This document shows, one piece after another, positions 34,767-46,764 of a stretch of 64,000 bases of DNA. The stretch spans positions 52,244-116,243 of the forward strand of contig QEAR01000066.1 in assembly GCA_006535965.1 (NCBI GenBank), in the 5' to 3' direction. The position numbers and the translations under genes are program-made. The DNA comes from Spizellomyces sp. 'palustris' (Eukaryota > Chytridiomycota > Chytridiomycetes > Spizellomycetales > Spizellomycetaceae). Position 1 is the stretch's first letter; the number at the start of each line of letters is the position of its first letter. The notes beneath the pieces are model-generated. The model saw only the letters and a program-made list of their open reading frames with translations. It had not been told where the DNA came from and did not search any database.

Positions 34767-37700
34767 TTATGTCTTTCGGTACATGAGACGAATGACCACA
34801 GATCCACTCGCAACGTCTCGGAGTCCCAGAGTAATGGGCTCCGTCTCCTTCTCTCCATAGTATTCAAGAAAGTCGAGCGCAAGCTCCGCTTGCCCAAGAT
34901 AATCTTAAGAACAAACATGCATTAGCAGAGAACACATCTTCATCATTGTGAATACTTTGTCACCAACCATCTTGTGAATATCGGTCGTAGTTATATACAG
35001 AGATTTTCAAGGTTTCATCCAAACTGAGGACTGAAAACACCAACGCTTGATTCCATCGCGGTGCCGCAGAGTGAACCGTTCGGGTTTTAACTTGCTGACG
35101 ATTCAGCTGCACCCGACAAAACAGGTCAAGCTTGTGCCCTAAAAGAAATTGCATAGAAATTGGTACGCAAGTAAAAAACAAGACATCCTCCAAAGGTTTG
35201 GCATCTCACCCCTATCAACTCGAACCAAATTTTTCGCTTCGGCGACCATCACCTGTAAGGTCCCGATGGGTGTTCCATAGATGAATCTCCCTCCCTTCCA
35301 AGAACCTTCTGCTTGCTGCTTCTCAGCCATGTAGTAATGCCGACTTTGCTCTTCCAGCGTATTCACCCATTTTCTCTTTGCTGCCACTGACGGTGCTCGC
35401 ACGGTGACCGCATCTTGGCCGTGAATGACCTGGAAACACGTCTCGTCGACTGCCCCGTGGTCCCTTCCTGCCAGCTTGGGCAAATCCCGTACGGCAATTT
35501 CGTTGAGAGGCATAGGCTAAATGGCGCATCAGCGGCGATTTGAAGTCGATGTCGACCCAACGTACCTTTCTGTAAAGTGCAAACTGATACCCTCGGGCGC
35601 TTCGATCCTGCTTCCCTTTCGGCTGCGCAAATAGCAACACATCATTAAACAGATACGCATGCAGCTTCCGCCCGCTTTTGCACTTCATCAACGGTCCCTC
35701 ATGAACAAAAATCCGAGGTCCCAACACACGTGTTGGAGCAGAAAGATCAAGGCGGTGTTCCTATCGAATACACCTATTAAGTCCCTCTCGCATTTGTTTA
35801 TCCCGAGACGATTAGCACAGATTTTACCTCATCACAGGTTAAGTCCAAAATCTTCATAACCTCCTCCAATTTCTCTCGACTTTCCCGTTCTCTCGCAGCC
35901 GTATTCACCATCTCGGCCGCCTTCTCGCTCATGGCCAAAGCTCGAACAACACTCTCATGATCTGGATGCGTCTTGGGCGTATGATGCAAGATTTGCTTTA
36001 ACAAGAGGGAATATCGTGTTATTCGTTGCATTGGTTGGAGCAAGAAGGATGACAAATCCAGCGACCGACAGAGTGGATTTGACGTTTGTTGTCGCTTTTT
36101 GTACGTGAATTCAGATTGGAACCGCAGGGGGATGAAGGATGCATAACACGGAGCAAGAGTGACACATGACAGTAGTGGGGCAAGTAATGGCAGGATCCGA
36201 TATAAAAGAGGAAGGATGAGGAAGATGGCTTTGTCAGTAAGATCTAATAGGCAATTCTTTCATCAAGATACCTGTGTCTTTACGACGCAGCTTGCATTGC
36301 ATATCAGTGCATTGCACACATGATAGCTCCTGCATCCAATGCTCTGCCTCCTCTAATGACAGCCACTGCTCACCTTCAAGTACTCAGCCACCCGGGCGTT
36401 CTCAGATCTCTGCTTTTGTAGGACTTTGAGAGCGTTGCCAAAGTTTCCACAGTAAGTCTGGTACACTGACAGAGAGTCGGCCTAAAGCCCAGATTGGATC
36501 AGCCTCCTGGTAGGGGATACCGAATAAAGGTTTGTCCACTTACATGCTTACAGAATACGTCGCCAATGGCTTCGATCACAAAGTCGTGCTCTTGTTGCAC
36601 CGCCTCAAGATCCGATAGAATCACGGCGTTGACCATCTTGATATCCTCAATGTTGGAGAAGACCGCTTCCAAGTCACCGTGAGGTAGAATTTGAGACATT
36701 GGTCCATAGAAAGTCTGACAGACCACGACAAGACGTAAGAAGTCGTGGCGGATCCGATGGCCACTCAGCACCACAAACCTGGCAAATCAATTCCAAGTCT
36801 CTGACATACGTCTGTTCAGTTGCGATCAGCTCATAGATTGCTTCCTGACGTCTGCGTTCATCTGGAGCAATGGTTTGGAGCCGATAGGGGTCTAGTTTAG
36901 TGGCCCACGCTGTAGATGCCTAGACGATGGTGACGAAAAGTTTTGGTTTTCCATTATCATCTGCATGTACTAAATCTTTTGTACTTACCTGTGACGGTTG
37001 CACCGCAAAACTAGTGCTCTTTGGTATCCCCCTTCCATGGATGTGACGGTCCCCTTCATCCTCAAGGCTGCTTTCTCGATAGGACAAACCAATAGACGGC
37101 CGGCCTTCGCTACCCTCATCCTCACCGTAGGCAGCTAGCGAATGGATGTTTAACGAGCTCGACCGGGGCATGACATGGATCTTATTTTTGGGAGGAAGAG
37201 GAGGGGTTGCATGTCCAGCACCAGCATCGCTAGCGGACTCGTAAAATGAGCTATTGACGGACGATGCACGACTTTCCAGTGGCTTCCCGAAAAGGTCTGA
37301 TACCGAAGTCCTCGCGGTTCCACCGCTAGCGCCTGCTGGGGCTGTACTGGTATCGTCCAGCTGTATCCCATCCTCGTCCGGGGCTTCTTGCAAGTAGTTG
37401 GACGGTACAAGGCCAGCCTCTCCACGATTGTTTTCCACCTTCCACCATTCTTGTTCGGGCTTTTCTAGAATGCCAACAGTTTCACCAGCAACAAGATCAA
37501 CTTCATCAGATTGTAACGCCGTATAATCCCACACAGCTGTTCCACGTGAAATGAAACGCGATGACAAGAGCGCAGGAGTAGGTGCACGAGCTGTGGAAAA
37601 GGTGCCAGAGTTTCAACACCACTTGAAGGACATTTTCATTTAACGTCTAGATTTACCTGTATCCACAACACTATCCTCATCAATAACATCTACATAGGTC

Positions 37701-40700
37701 TTTGGGAACCACCCGGCTCTCCCATCTACACGGCCGTAGAGCCACTCTCCTTGCTCTTGTTCCACCTTAACCACGTCCCCAACATCCAGTCGAAGATCAT
37801 CGGCTCCTCCTTCATACGCATACGCTGCTCGTGCTTTGTACAAAATGGATCCAGCGTCAGCTGGCGTAATTGTAATGGGGCTGACGGTGACTAGAATTCA
37901 ACATCAACGTACAGGTTAAAAGGATGCAATACGTCAATCGGATCCAAAAGCACATACCTGGATCACGGTGAAGAGGGCTGGAGGCAAATTTGTCGGAAAA
38001 CACATCCCCTATACTCACAGCGCGACCCAAAGCTCCCGATGGACCGATATCAAGAAACCCTCCCTTCGTGGTAAAGAGCGTACTGCTGACGTTCAAAGCA
38101 GGATCCTTTGACAGTTCTTCGTGATTCTTCGTATCTTCCCTGCTAACCACCTCCCAGTCGCTTTCCAGTCCACTGCTAGTACCTTCTGCTTGGATAGGGG
38201 ACAGATGAAAACGATGCTCGAGGGTTTCTTCTTGCTGACCAATTGCGATGGGTGCACCAAATATGTGTGCCATTCCACCTTGGAGATTCTTGATCCGATC
38301 CGACACTTTCCCAATACTCTGAACTGGAGCGGCACCTGCTGCGACTAAGGCTGGTACACGCGCACCTACCTCTGCAAGGGTGGGCTTTCGTTTGGGCGTT
38401 GACTCCCCAGAAGTTGCTGGAGACGAAGTGCCCCGAACATACTTTTTAACCGGCTTTACTTCACCTGGTGGAGGAGGGGGTGGAGGGGGTGGAGGCGGAC
38501 CACCGACGTTAGGCAGGGACCTCTCCTGTCGGGGGGGCTCTTGGAAACATATTGCAGGTGCGATGGAGGAGCTCAGTGTCCTAGGATCGCTTTGGTCGTT
38601 TCCTACAATTGAAACAGGAGTAATACCTTGATCCTTTTTCGAGGGCGACGACTGGAAAGCGTCCTTTGATATACCCATTGGAGGACGAGTCAAACTATTT
38701 CCGGATGCAGATGATATTGATCGATCCGACACCTGAGCCGATGCGCCACTAATGGACTTGCGAGGAGATGGCAGTTTCTCCTTTCGCTCTCTGTCTTCTT
38801 GCATGATCCTCTGTTGCTCAGCCAAGACCTCTTTTTCTCGTTGCCGAATCTTCTCCATAGCGGCAAGTACGCCTTGTGTAACCGTCGACGGATCGTTTTC
38901 CTGACGACGGTTATTCACGGTAGGGGCAGGAACGGACGCACCGACGTTACCTGCCCCCGAACGAAAATTCTCCCCAAGCAGCTGCTGTTCCTGTTCGCGC
39001 AAGCGTTGCATAGCCTTGCTCACTTCATCGTCGTCCTCTGCCGGCTGCGACGCGCCAAATGAATTGTTTTCAAACTCGTTGAATGTGGTGGATTCACTGC
39101 CACTCGTTTTCGCGGGGATAGTTCCAGCAGATGAAGTACTGCTTCCACCAAATGGATTCCCGCTGCCTGTTCCTGTAGGTGTACCGGGAGTTGTTGGTGT
39201 TCCCGCAGCAGCTTGTCGTTTCGCCTGTCGCTCTTTGGCAGCGCGGATGGCAGCTTCTGCCTGCGCCACTACATCATTGACTGCTGCGGAGGTGGGAGAT
39301 GGCAGCGAAGCACCTGCAACCGGTGAGTGATTGCCACCATTCAACGGCGCTGACGAGGAACTCAGGTTCGACAGAAAGCTGGACGCGGGAAGTTCTCTCG
39401 CTGGGACCGGTGGAGCAGGTATCCAAGGATCTGGAGACTTGAGAGCGCTAGTTGGTTTCGATTCAGATTTTCGGTCTGGGACGCCTGCAGATGGCACGGA
39501 TGGCACGCTGCTGGGAAAGGAGGCCGAAATAGCACTGATAGAAAGAGAAGGATTCCGAGCAGAGGCATCCGAAACTCTCGGTGCGGGTGACGGTTGCGTA
39601 TAACTCGATGCCCACGATGATGTGGCGTAGCCGGTCTGTCCGTCAAGGTCTTCAATTACCTTCCTCACTGTCTTGCTCTTTAAACCGACCCCCTGCTCGA
39701 ATTTCAGCTTTTCTTCCACCGGCGGATTCCAGATGCGCGGTATATTGAGTGATGACGCACTGCTAGGAGCTGACGAGCGGACCTGGTCCATGATCAAACG
39801 TATCCGATCGCTCGCATCGTCGAGCTCCTTGAGTCTCCTCCTTCTCTCTTCCTCTACCTTGGCAATTTCCGCTTGTACAGCAGCTGAATTGCTAGAGGAC
39901 ATTTCGGAGGGGGAAGGAGCCAGAAGAGAAGGTGAGGGTCCGCCGACACCCAATGCTGCCATTCTAGCCGCCAATAACGCGGCTGCCTTGCTCTGAACTG
40001 GATCAGAAGATCCAGTAGTCGGCAGCAGAGTCGAGATTCCACCCGGTACCGACGTCCCACTGCCACTTTGCGCTCCGCTAGCACCACGAAGCTTCTGAAT
40101 TCTTTGATCAGCATATTTGTTATGAAAGGCTCTACAATCATCCAGTAAACTACGGATCTCCTTCTCCATGTTCATGGCTTGATCAATTGTCTCAGCACCA
40201 CCTCGGCTACCCGAGCCCGATCGACTCTGTAACTGCTCCAGCAGTGATTCCTTGGTGGTTGTCGTGTACTTGACGTCACTATGCCCTTCTCTAGCCTCGC
40301 GATGCAGACGGTCGATATCCAGCTGAATTTGCGTTGCGCTTTTATTGGTATCAGTAGTCTTCTGCCTGAGTTCTGCCAACTCTCGCTTTTTGGCTTCCAA
40401 CTTCTCCACAATGGCTTTCCTCGTGGCTTCTTCTTGGTCTCTTTGTTCTTGCAATTTTCGACGATCGTTGAGATTTGGGGATGTGGATCCAAAAGTTCCC
40501 AGAGGATCCGCAATACCGAACAAATTTGATGATGATCCGAAAGGGCTTCGCTGTAGAGGATTGCTTTTCTTATTGACGATATCGCTCATAATCTGCGTTT
40601 TAGCCAGATTGGTGAGCGAATTAAGATCGCGAGTTGACGGTGGAATCAATTCTGGAGGAAGCGTTGCCGGCAAATCACGCCCGTTTAGCTTTTGGTACAC

Positions 40701-41992
40701 AAGATGCATTGCAACAGCAAATTCGTCGGCGTTTAATTTTCCGTTCTTTTGCATGTCAGCAAGAGTCCTAGCCAAAAAAGAATGGTTCAGTGCCATGCGT
40801 GGGTTGGCGTCGCCGTGGAAGTATCCTTTGTATATACCATATATGCGCAAGAACGCCGTCAGGCAGCCCCGACTGCGTAAAAATGTTTCGTGCTCGGTCT
40901 CCCGATATGAATCCAGAATTCTGCGGATCCCAGACTTTGAATATGGCATCATATTGAGCCTTTTCTGCAGGATCGACAGCCCATCTTTGTCTCTGTCCCT
41001 GTGACGACTGGGACTGGATGGGCGCTTGCGCAACCAGCGGACCAGCAAAGCCGTCCATCACCGTTACTCCACTAGGAACACCTTGGAACGAGGAAGAACG
41101 CGACATTCCAGTTGTGGAACTCCTTGGGACACCAGAAACAGCGGCGTTTCCAGTCGAAGTGGGCGTCAAGTATCCCGTACTTCCATGACCACCTGTCAAG
41201 TTGATGGTGACTCCCGCGCTCCCCGAAAAGGTTCCGATAGGTGCGCTCAATCCTCCACCACCTGGAGTAGCTCCTTGGGCAGCGCGCGTTAGGTTCGCGG
41301 TCGATGCCATCAATTGTTGTCGAACAGTATCAGGTAGCTGAGGCGGGGGCATCGTCCCATTCCTCCCCAGTTTTGCCAAGTGCATTGCCATACAAAATTC
41401 CGCAAAATTCAGTGATGTACTTGTGGAGACCGCCGATAGAGACCTGCATGAATTGCGGTCAGCATCTTATTCGCCATAATCTTTGCAAAGCTGACTTTAC
41501 CATATGCGAGCTAGAATTTCGTTAGGAAGACCGGATTGCACCAGGATGTTGCGGGCAGCGGGAGCTGTGAGATATATCTGGAGAATGAGTGCCGTGCACC
41601 TGTCCGTATGACGAGTTGTAACAAAGCTCACCCGCAATATGTCCTGTCGAGGACGGATTCGCTTGCTTGAATAGGTTCTCATAATTGGCCAAATCAGACT
41701 GCTCGATAAATGGAAGGGATACTGTTGATAGGTAACCTTTAGCACCTCGAATAAAGTTTCTCCCGAGGAGTCTTATATTTTCCACCAGTCAAACGGGGTA
41801 ATTCCCACCTTGTGCAGCTAGTTCCATTCCAGTGCCCGACCCTGCCGCCGCCTGGAAATTGGCCGCTTGGTATCCCATTGTTTGTCCAGGGAACATTCCG
41901 GCACCCAAACCCTGTTGGGAAGGCTGTCCCCACCCGCCTCCCTGCTGCGAAGGAAGCCCGTGACTTCCCTGCCCATAGCCTTGATACGACAT
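34767..41992 (-). CDS. intersectin-like endocytic scaffold: EH-EH-coiled coil-SH3-SH3-RhoGEF-PH-C2
   Basis: Fifteen exons: 41992-41809, 41721-41632, 41564-41501, 41443-40838, 40767-37958, 37890-37657, 37590-36989, 36919-36779, 36714-36544, 36481-36374, 36094-35828, 35760-35566, 35516-35210, 35138-34968, 34903-34767; 2,028 residues. Gln/Gly-rich start; EH domain 1 about 62-150 ([19 protein letters not shown]); EH 2 about 270-360 ([20 protein letters not shown]); coiled coil about 380-490; long Ser/Pro-rich linker with a polyproline run near residue 1,110; SH3 at about 1,260-1,325 ([19 protein letters not shown]) and 1,340-1,400 ([23 protein letters not shown]); DH about 1,560-1,750 ([39 protein letters not shown]); PH; C2 at the end ([20 protein letters not shown]). 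Links endocytic coats to Rho/Cdc42. Cryptococcus Cin1 is a comparable fungal protein. Confidence 0.93.
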
Positions 41993-43777
41993 GTTGGGCT
42001 GAACCCCTGCAATTGCGGCTGTATTCCCAAAACAACAGTGTCCTTAAAATCCTAACGTGGAACAAGCGCACGTCAAGCGAAGGAATTTGGTCTGCCGATC
42101 ACACAACTGGTAGAACGGCAGACGGTCGTTGATCAGCCAAACAACTGTGTAGTTGGTGGCAGCAAATGTCTCGTCTCGTACAGCGATCCGAGTGGGATCC
42201 TCTATCAATGCCGCAGACCGCGAAGGCGCCCACAGCAGAGCAAAGATATGTGGTACAAAGATCAATTGAATTAATGCTAACCCTAACCCTACTTGCGCAC
42301 CACATCAAATTTGGTGAATGGATGTCCATAGGACCGTCGACGGCTGACAGATTTCAGGAATGTTTTGTAAACGACCTTTGAATTGAAGCTTCTCAGCACT
42401 TTTCCCGGCCTGGTCCTTGCAAGCATCCTATATAAACTTGTATGGATCTTGGTCACCAGATCCTGTCATAATGCATATTAGCCTTGGCTGGCCTTTACAG
42501 GCTCATGGATAAATTCCGATTTCGATCACCAGTTGGTTGAAGAACTTGTTCAGTGCATCGCATCAGTGTATCTACTTTCTGTTGCACTTGTAAAATCAAG
42601 TCCTGGTCATGGAACGAGGCGCCCACAGGACGAGCATCACTCACGGTGCACTAGCACACACACCAACGGCAACAATAACCTTTGTTATATAGTTCCCGAC
42701 AGCACAAGGAGTACGCCTTTGATGATGACGGCACAAATGTGCAAAAGTTACTGCAGAGTCGGAATGGAGTTTCAACATCACTGGTGATATTCGGAACTAA
42801 GAAGCGGGACGCACTTGGCACAGGTGGCAAAGATTTTGTGCCAACTCTTTGAACTTTGGAACTCTTCGATGAAGACTTTCCAGAACGCAATCCAGCACAA
42901 ATATACCCCATATCACACACCCTTTTGTGTCAATCATTTGACCTTCATCCCTCATCCTTCACCTGACTGACAACTTTCAAGAATGTCCATCTGCACTACA
43001 GTCTTCTACCCACTAAATAATTAAAGCCGGCAGTATGAGGGAAGATGTCTGTTTCGCCTGGCGCGATGGTTTACTTCAAATTGACTTCAACGTAGTTTAC
43101 AGCAGAACGCGCAGTGAAGTAGACAAGGGTGTGTCGGCTGCCGTCGGCACTCCTCTCATAACAAAGAGAGGATTATAAACCCAGCACTCTTTTCTCAAAT
43201 GCATGGGCAGATATATCTGTGCATATCATATGGCACGCCTAGGGGCAAGTCCATGTCCAATGGTCGCCCACGATGATCCTTACATTGCCAGCCAAAAATC
43301 GTGGCGCAAGTTTGACCCACCTAATGGAACCTGCGGTCCAACAACTCGCTACCAATCCACATCTGCCGGTCTAAAAGCAATTTTCCAAACTGGACAGCGT
43401 CTGTCATCTCACAGTCGTTTGGCAACTTTCTATGCGGGATGTTGGTCCTGGAGCTTCGCTCTTTTCATCTTCCAGTAGGTACCACTGTCTAGCAGTTTAC
43501 TCTGGACTTTGTCAATCTGCATTGAAATGACTGTTTTCCAAAGCCTTTTCCCTTTTCTTGCATCTGGCTTTTGGATATTGGGACACAGTTCGTGTCAGAT
43601 CACATCTTGTTTTGCCCACAAGCACCCCCAGAATTAAGGTTTCGACACCTCATCATAATGAGTCACGATTTGGCGTTTTAAATCTCTGGTATAAAATAGC
43701 ACACTCGGCCAAGGAAGCCCCACTTGGAAACAGCCCAGCAAATCAACAGACGCATTTAACCAAATCACTCAAAAGAC
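41993..43777. other. intergenic, long
   Basis: Upstream of intersectin and upstream of the universal stress gene (divergent). Several frames (42044-42265 minus, 42533-42787 plus, 43203-43478 plus) were read; none shows a family signature or coherent exon chain. Contains a telomere-like motif at 42275-42291. Confidence 0.45.
42275..42291. promoter_or_regulatory. telomere-like motif (TTAGGG twice on the minus strand)
   Basis: GCTAACCCTAACCCTA on the plus strand, about 285 bp upstream of the intersectin ATG. Similar telo-box elements bind Tbf1/Reb1-type factors in other fungi; function here is inference. Confidence 0.4.
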
Positions 43778-44380
43778 ATGGCAGACGCATCCGCTTCTCT
43801 CGCTGTCCCCGGCCAACAACCCCACGGTCCTGCTCCTGGTGGCAAAAACATCTTGTTCGCGCTCGATGAGTCTGAACACTCTGTCGCGGCCCTCAACTGG
43901 GCATTTGACTACCTTCTCCGTGACGGCGATAAGCTTACGGTCGCCGTAGTTGTTGACAAGGAAGACGTCACGGCTGTCACATCCCGTGTCAAAACATTGC
44001 TGAGAAGTGTATGGCAGAGCAACAACGTCAACTGCACCATGGGTGTCCGTGTACTCGTCGGTGCACCACACAAGGCCGGAGAGTTGATTTGCAAGTTGGT
44101 GGAGGAATTGGAGGTGAAGCCTGCAATGTTGGTATTGGGCTCTGCCGGCAAGAGTCACGTGCAAGGGTGAGTAGATAAACACCATCTCCAGTTTCATGAA
44201 AACATGCATTCTGAGACTCTATATTTCATCAGGTTCTTTGTTGGAAGTGTCAGCCACTACTGCGTAGAACACGCAACCATCCCAGTCATTGTCGCGAGAT
44301 GCGGCGATGAGCGTGGACGAAACACCTCAAAGGGGAGTACCGGAAGCAGACGTCGGTCCATATCCCCCTTCTTTGCATAG
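43778..44380 (+). CDS. universal stress protein (UspA-like)
   Basis: Exons 43778-44166 and 44233-44380; 178 residues. NILFALDESEHSVAALNWAF begins the fold, then KLTVAVVVDKEDV, GVRVLVGAPHKAGELICKLV, and the nucleotide-binding end AMLVLGSAGKSHVQGFFVGS with SVSHYCVEHATIPVIVAR, matching the G-x2-G-x9-G(S/T) ATP-binding pattern. The last 24 residues are Ser/Arg-rich (TGSRRRSISPFF), outside the fold, and may be a phosphorylated tail. Tail-to-tail with the SUN gene. Confidence 0.92.
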
Positions 44381-44739
44381 AGTGTTGTGCAATGGCCAAG
44401 TAGACGGCAGACGGCCAACAGCATGTCATGCACATTTGTATCGTGTATTTAGAAACTGCTGTTTTGGTAGTGACTTCAAAGTATCTTTTATAACATGTGG
44501 ACATGAGATCTTTAATGTATCTTTTAAAACATTGCGGGGCTGAAAGTATTCATCTGTCCAAGTACTATTTCAGGATTTGAAAAGGGATGACGACAAGAGG
44601 GCATCATTGGATACACACAAAAAAACTCCACATTTCCGACCAAATCATTTACATTTATTATAAGTATACAAATAATGGGTATCCTGCAAGTTCATTTACA
44701 CATTTCACACGCCACCAACACACAATAGTCCATAATTTT
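44381..44739. other. intergenic
   Basis: Shared 3' region of convergent universal-stress and SUN genes. No gene seen. Confidence 0.6.
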
Positions 44740-46445
44740 TTAAATGCTGTGGACACGCACCCTGTAGATGCAAGTCCAGTCCTCTTTACCCCAGTTGCTC
44801 CTGAAGCGGAAGACGACAGTCTGAACTTGTTGTCCATGCATGAATGCCATGTTTTCAAGGTTCCTGTACGCAACGTGATCAATCTCAAAGGTTCGAAGGC
44901 TACTCTCCATAGGTTCAAAGGTATTCGACGCTATCATAAGTGCGTGCGGCTGTGTCTCCCAGCTGACTGAAGCCCTACGGGCTTCCTCCGAGTCCAAGTC
45001 CATCTTGGCAAACCCTTCGTGATCATAAACAGCCCACGCTTCAAAATCTCTGGGGGCAGAAGCGAGGCCAGTGTGGCCACCCCAAAGTTCCTTGGCCGCA
45101 TGCTCAATAGTGATATGAGTGGGGACGGTTGGGGTCGCGAGTGCAATAGCGAGACGGCCATGGTTACCTAGTTGGAAAATACGTTGTCAGTAAGGTATTC
45201 GGCCAATAATGCGAACAGTCTGAGAACATACCCTGCATTGGCCAGCAATTGCCGGGTAACACTTCAGGCTGAATGGCGGTGCTTGGGCGCTGTCCTCGCG
45301 CCTTTGGAGTTCCCCAAAAGTAATGTATCCAGTCTGTTTCAGTTGGAGGAGCATAAGTGGGGGATGTAAGCCCCAAAATGATTCGTCCACCAGCACTCTC
45401 TAAAGCATAGTCGGCCATGCCGACCGTGTCTGGTTTGATGGTTCTTGCTTCGAGGTATTGTGTCTTACTGACTAAAGTCGCAACCGCCGCATTTAATGCG
45501 GCTATTTTTTGCTCCAGTGCCTCCTGTTGTTGCCCCAGTGCCTCGTCTTGTTGCCTGGCAGTCGTGTCCTGGGTCATTTTTTGTTGAAGCTCTTCGATTT
45601 GTTGCCTAATCAACGTCGCGGCATCATCAAGGTACTTTCGTTGAACCTCGTCAATCTGTTCCTTAATCTTCAACCCTTTCGTAGCATCATCACAGTACTG
45701 TTTAGCATCATCACCGTACTGTTTAGCACTCTCTTCGATTTCAGCTGATTTTACATTCAGCATGAACCGAAACTCTTCCGGACTATATGTATCCACCCTT
45801 TCCAACCTTGCAACCTTGCTGCTCAATTCTTGAACTTGAGCATGAAATGCTTCGAAAGCGGTATTTGCCACCTCATGTTGATTGACGGGTCGGCGACTGC
45901 TAAGTGCCCCATTGGGGCTGAAAACAAAGAACGCGCCAAATCCTACAAGGAGGAGAGTCACCTGCAGCATCCTGGCGATAGTGCTCCAATGATGAGCGAA
46001 TGCCCTAAAGGGCAACGAGATGAAAGCCCAGAGAGCTATACAGAAGGTTTCGATTGGATGGCGGCCAGCTTCGCCACCAAAAATGAATGCATGATTAGAA
46101 ATTTGGAAACCTAGAAGCCATATTGTCAGCAGCTACCCCGTAAGAGAGGGCTACTCCAAACTTACCAACATATCTGTTATTGTGGAACAATCTGGTGGCT
46201 TCGTGGTTCGACTGAGTGGCCGGGTCGTGAGGTTCAATCCTGACCGTGGTCTTGGGAGTAGGCACATCGCTCAACGAGGAGCTGATGCTCGGGGTACGTT
46301 CGTGGCTAGCAAAGCTGGCCTCACTGGGAGCAAAGGTAGAAGCGACGCTAGGAGCCACGGAAGAGCGGCGGGAGCCTGCTCCAGAGTTGGAGTAGTCCAC
46401 GGGGGTACGGCTGCGCAGCCTGCGAGTTGGGGTATCAAAGTCCAT
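44740..46445 (-). CDS. SUN-domain inner nuclear membrane protein (Sad1/UNC-84 type)
   Basis: Exons 46445-46166, 46110-45232, 45167-44740; 528 residues. Nucleoplasmic N-terminus starts MDFDTPTRRLRSRTP and is Ser-rich; hydrophobic segments at about 116-131 and 141-158 (MLQVTLLLVGFGAFFVF) cross the membrane; coiled coil about 165-310, with Gln-rich heptads (ARQQDEALGQQQEALEQKIA); SUN domain about 325-528: MADYALESAGGRII, GNCWPMQGNHGRLAIALA, VPTHITIEHAAKEL, SAPRDFEAWAVYDHEG. SUN trimers bind KASH proteins to couple nucleus and cytoskeleton. Divergent from ATG4 across 319 bp. Confidence 0.93.
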
Positions 46446-46764
46446 AGTGACAAAGCACGGTAGGAATAAAAGGAAAAGGAAGGAAAGATAAAGGCGAAAG
46501 TTGGGAAAGAACAAGATAGGAATAGGGAAAGAGAAGGATAGATAAAAGTAGCTCCTGGAGTGAGATGAAAGAAAAAGTGCGATGGGCAGGAGCGAGGGGA
46601 AACGCAGGATGCGCGTCCGAACCAATTTATATAGACCATCCGGACATGAGTCACGTGGCATGTGGCGGACGTGTCAGTCAGCTGACGTTGATGACAACAG
46701 CAATTGCGTGTCAGCCGTTGCAGGAAGGAAGCCAAGAAGATAGACTTGCTAGGGGTTGGCGGGC
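46446..46764. other. SUN/ATG4 divergent promoter
   Basis: 319 bp between two start codons. A long GA-rich (minus CT-rich) leader precedes the SUN gene. Holds the GTCACGTGGC box at 46650 and a GTCAGCTGAC palindrome at 46675. Confidence 0.6.
46652..46657. promoter_or_regulatory. CACGTG box, SUN/ATG4 divergent promoter
   Basis: Context GTCACGTGGC, 108 bp upstream of the ATG4 ATG and 207 bp upstream of the SUN ATG. Nine of ten bases match the animal CLEAR element GTCACGTGAC. Confidence 0.45.
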
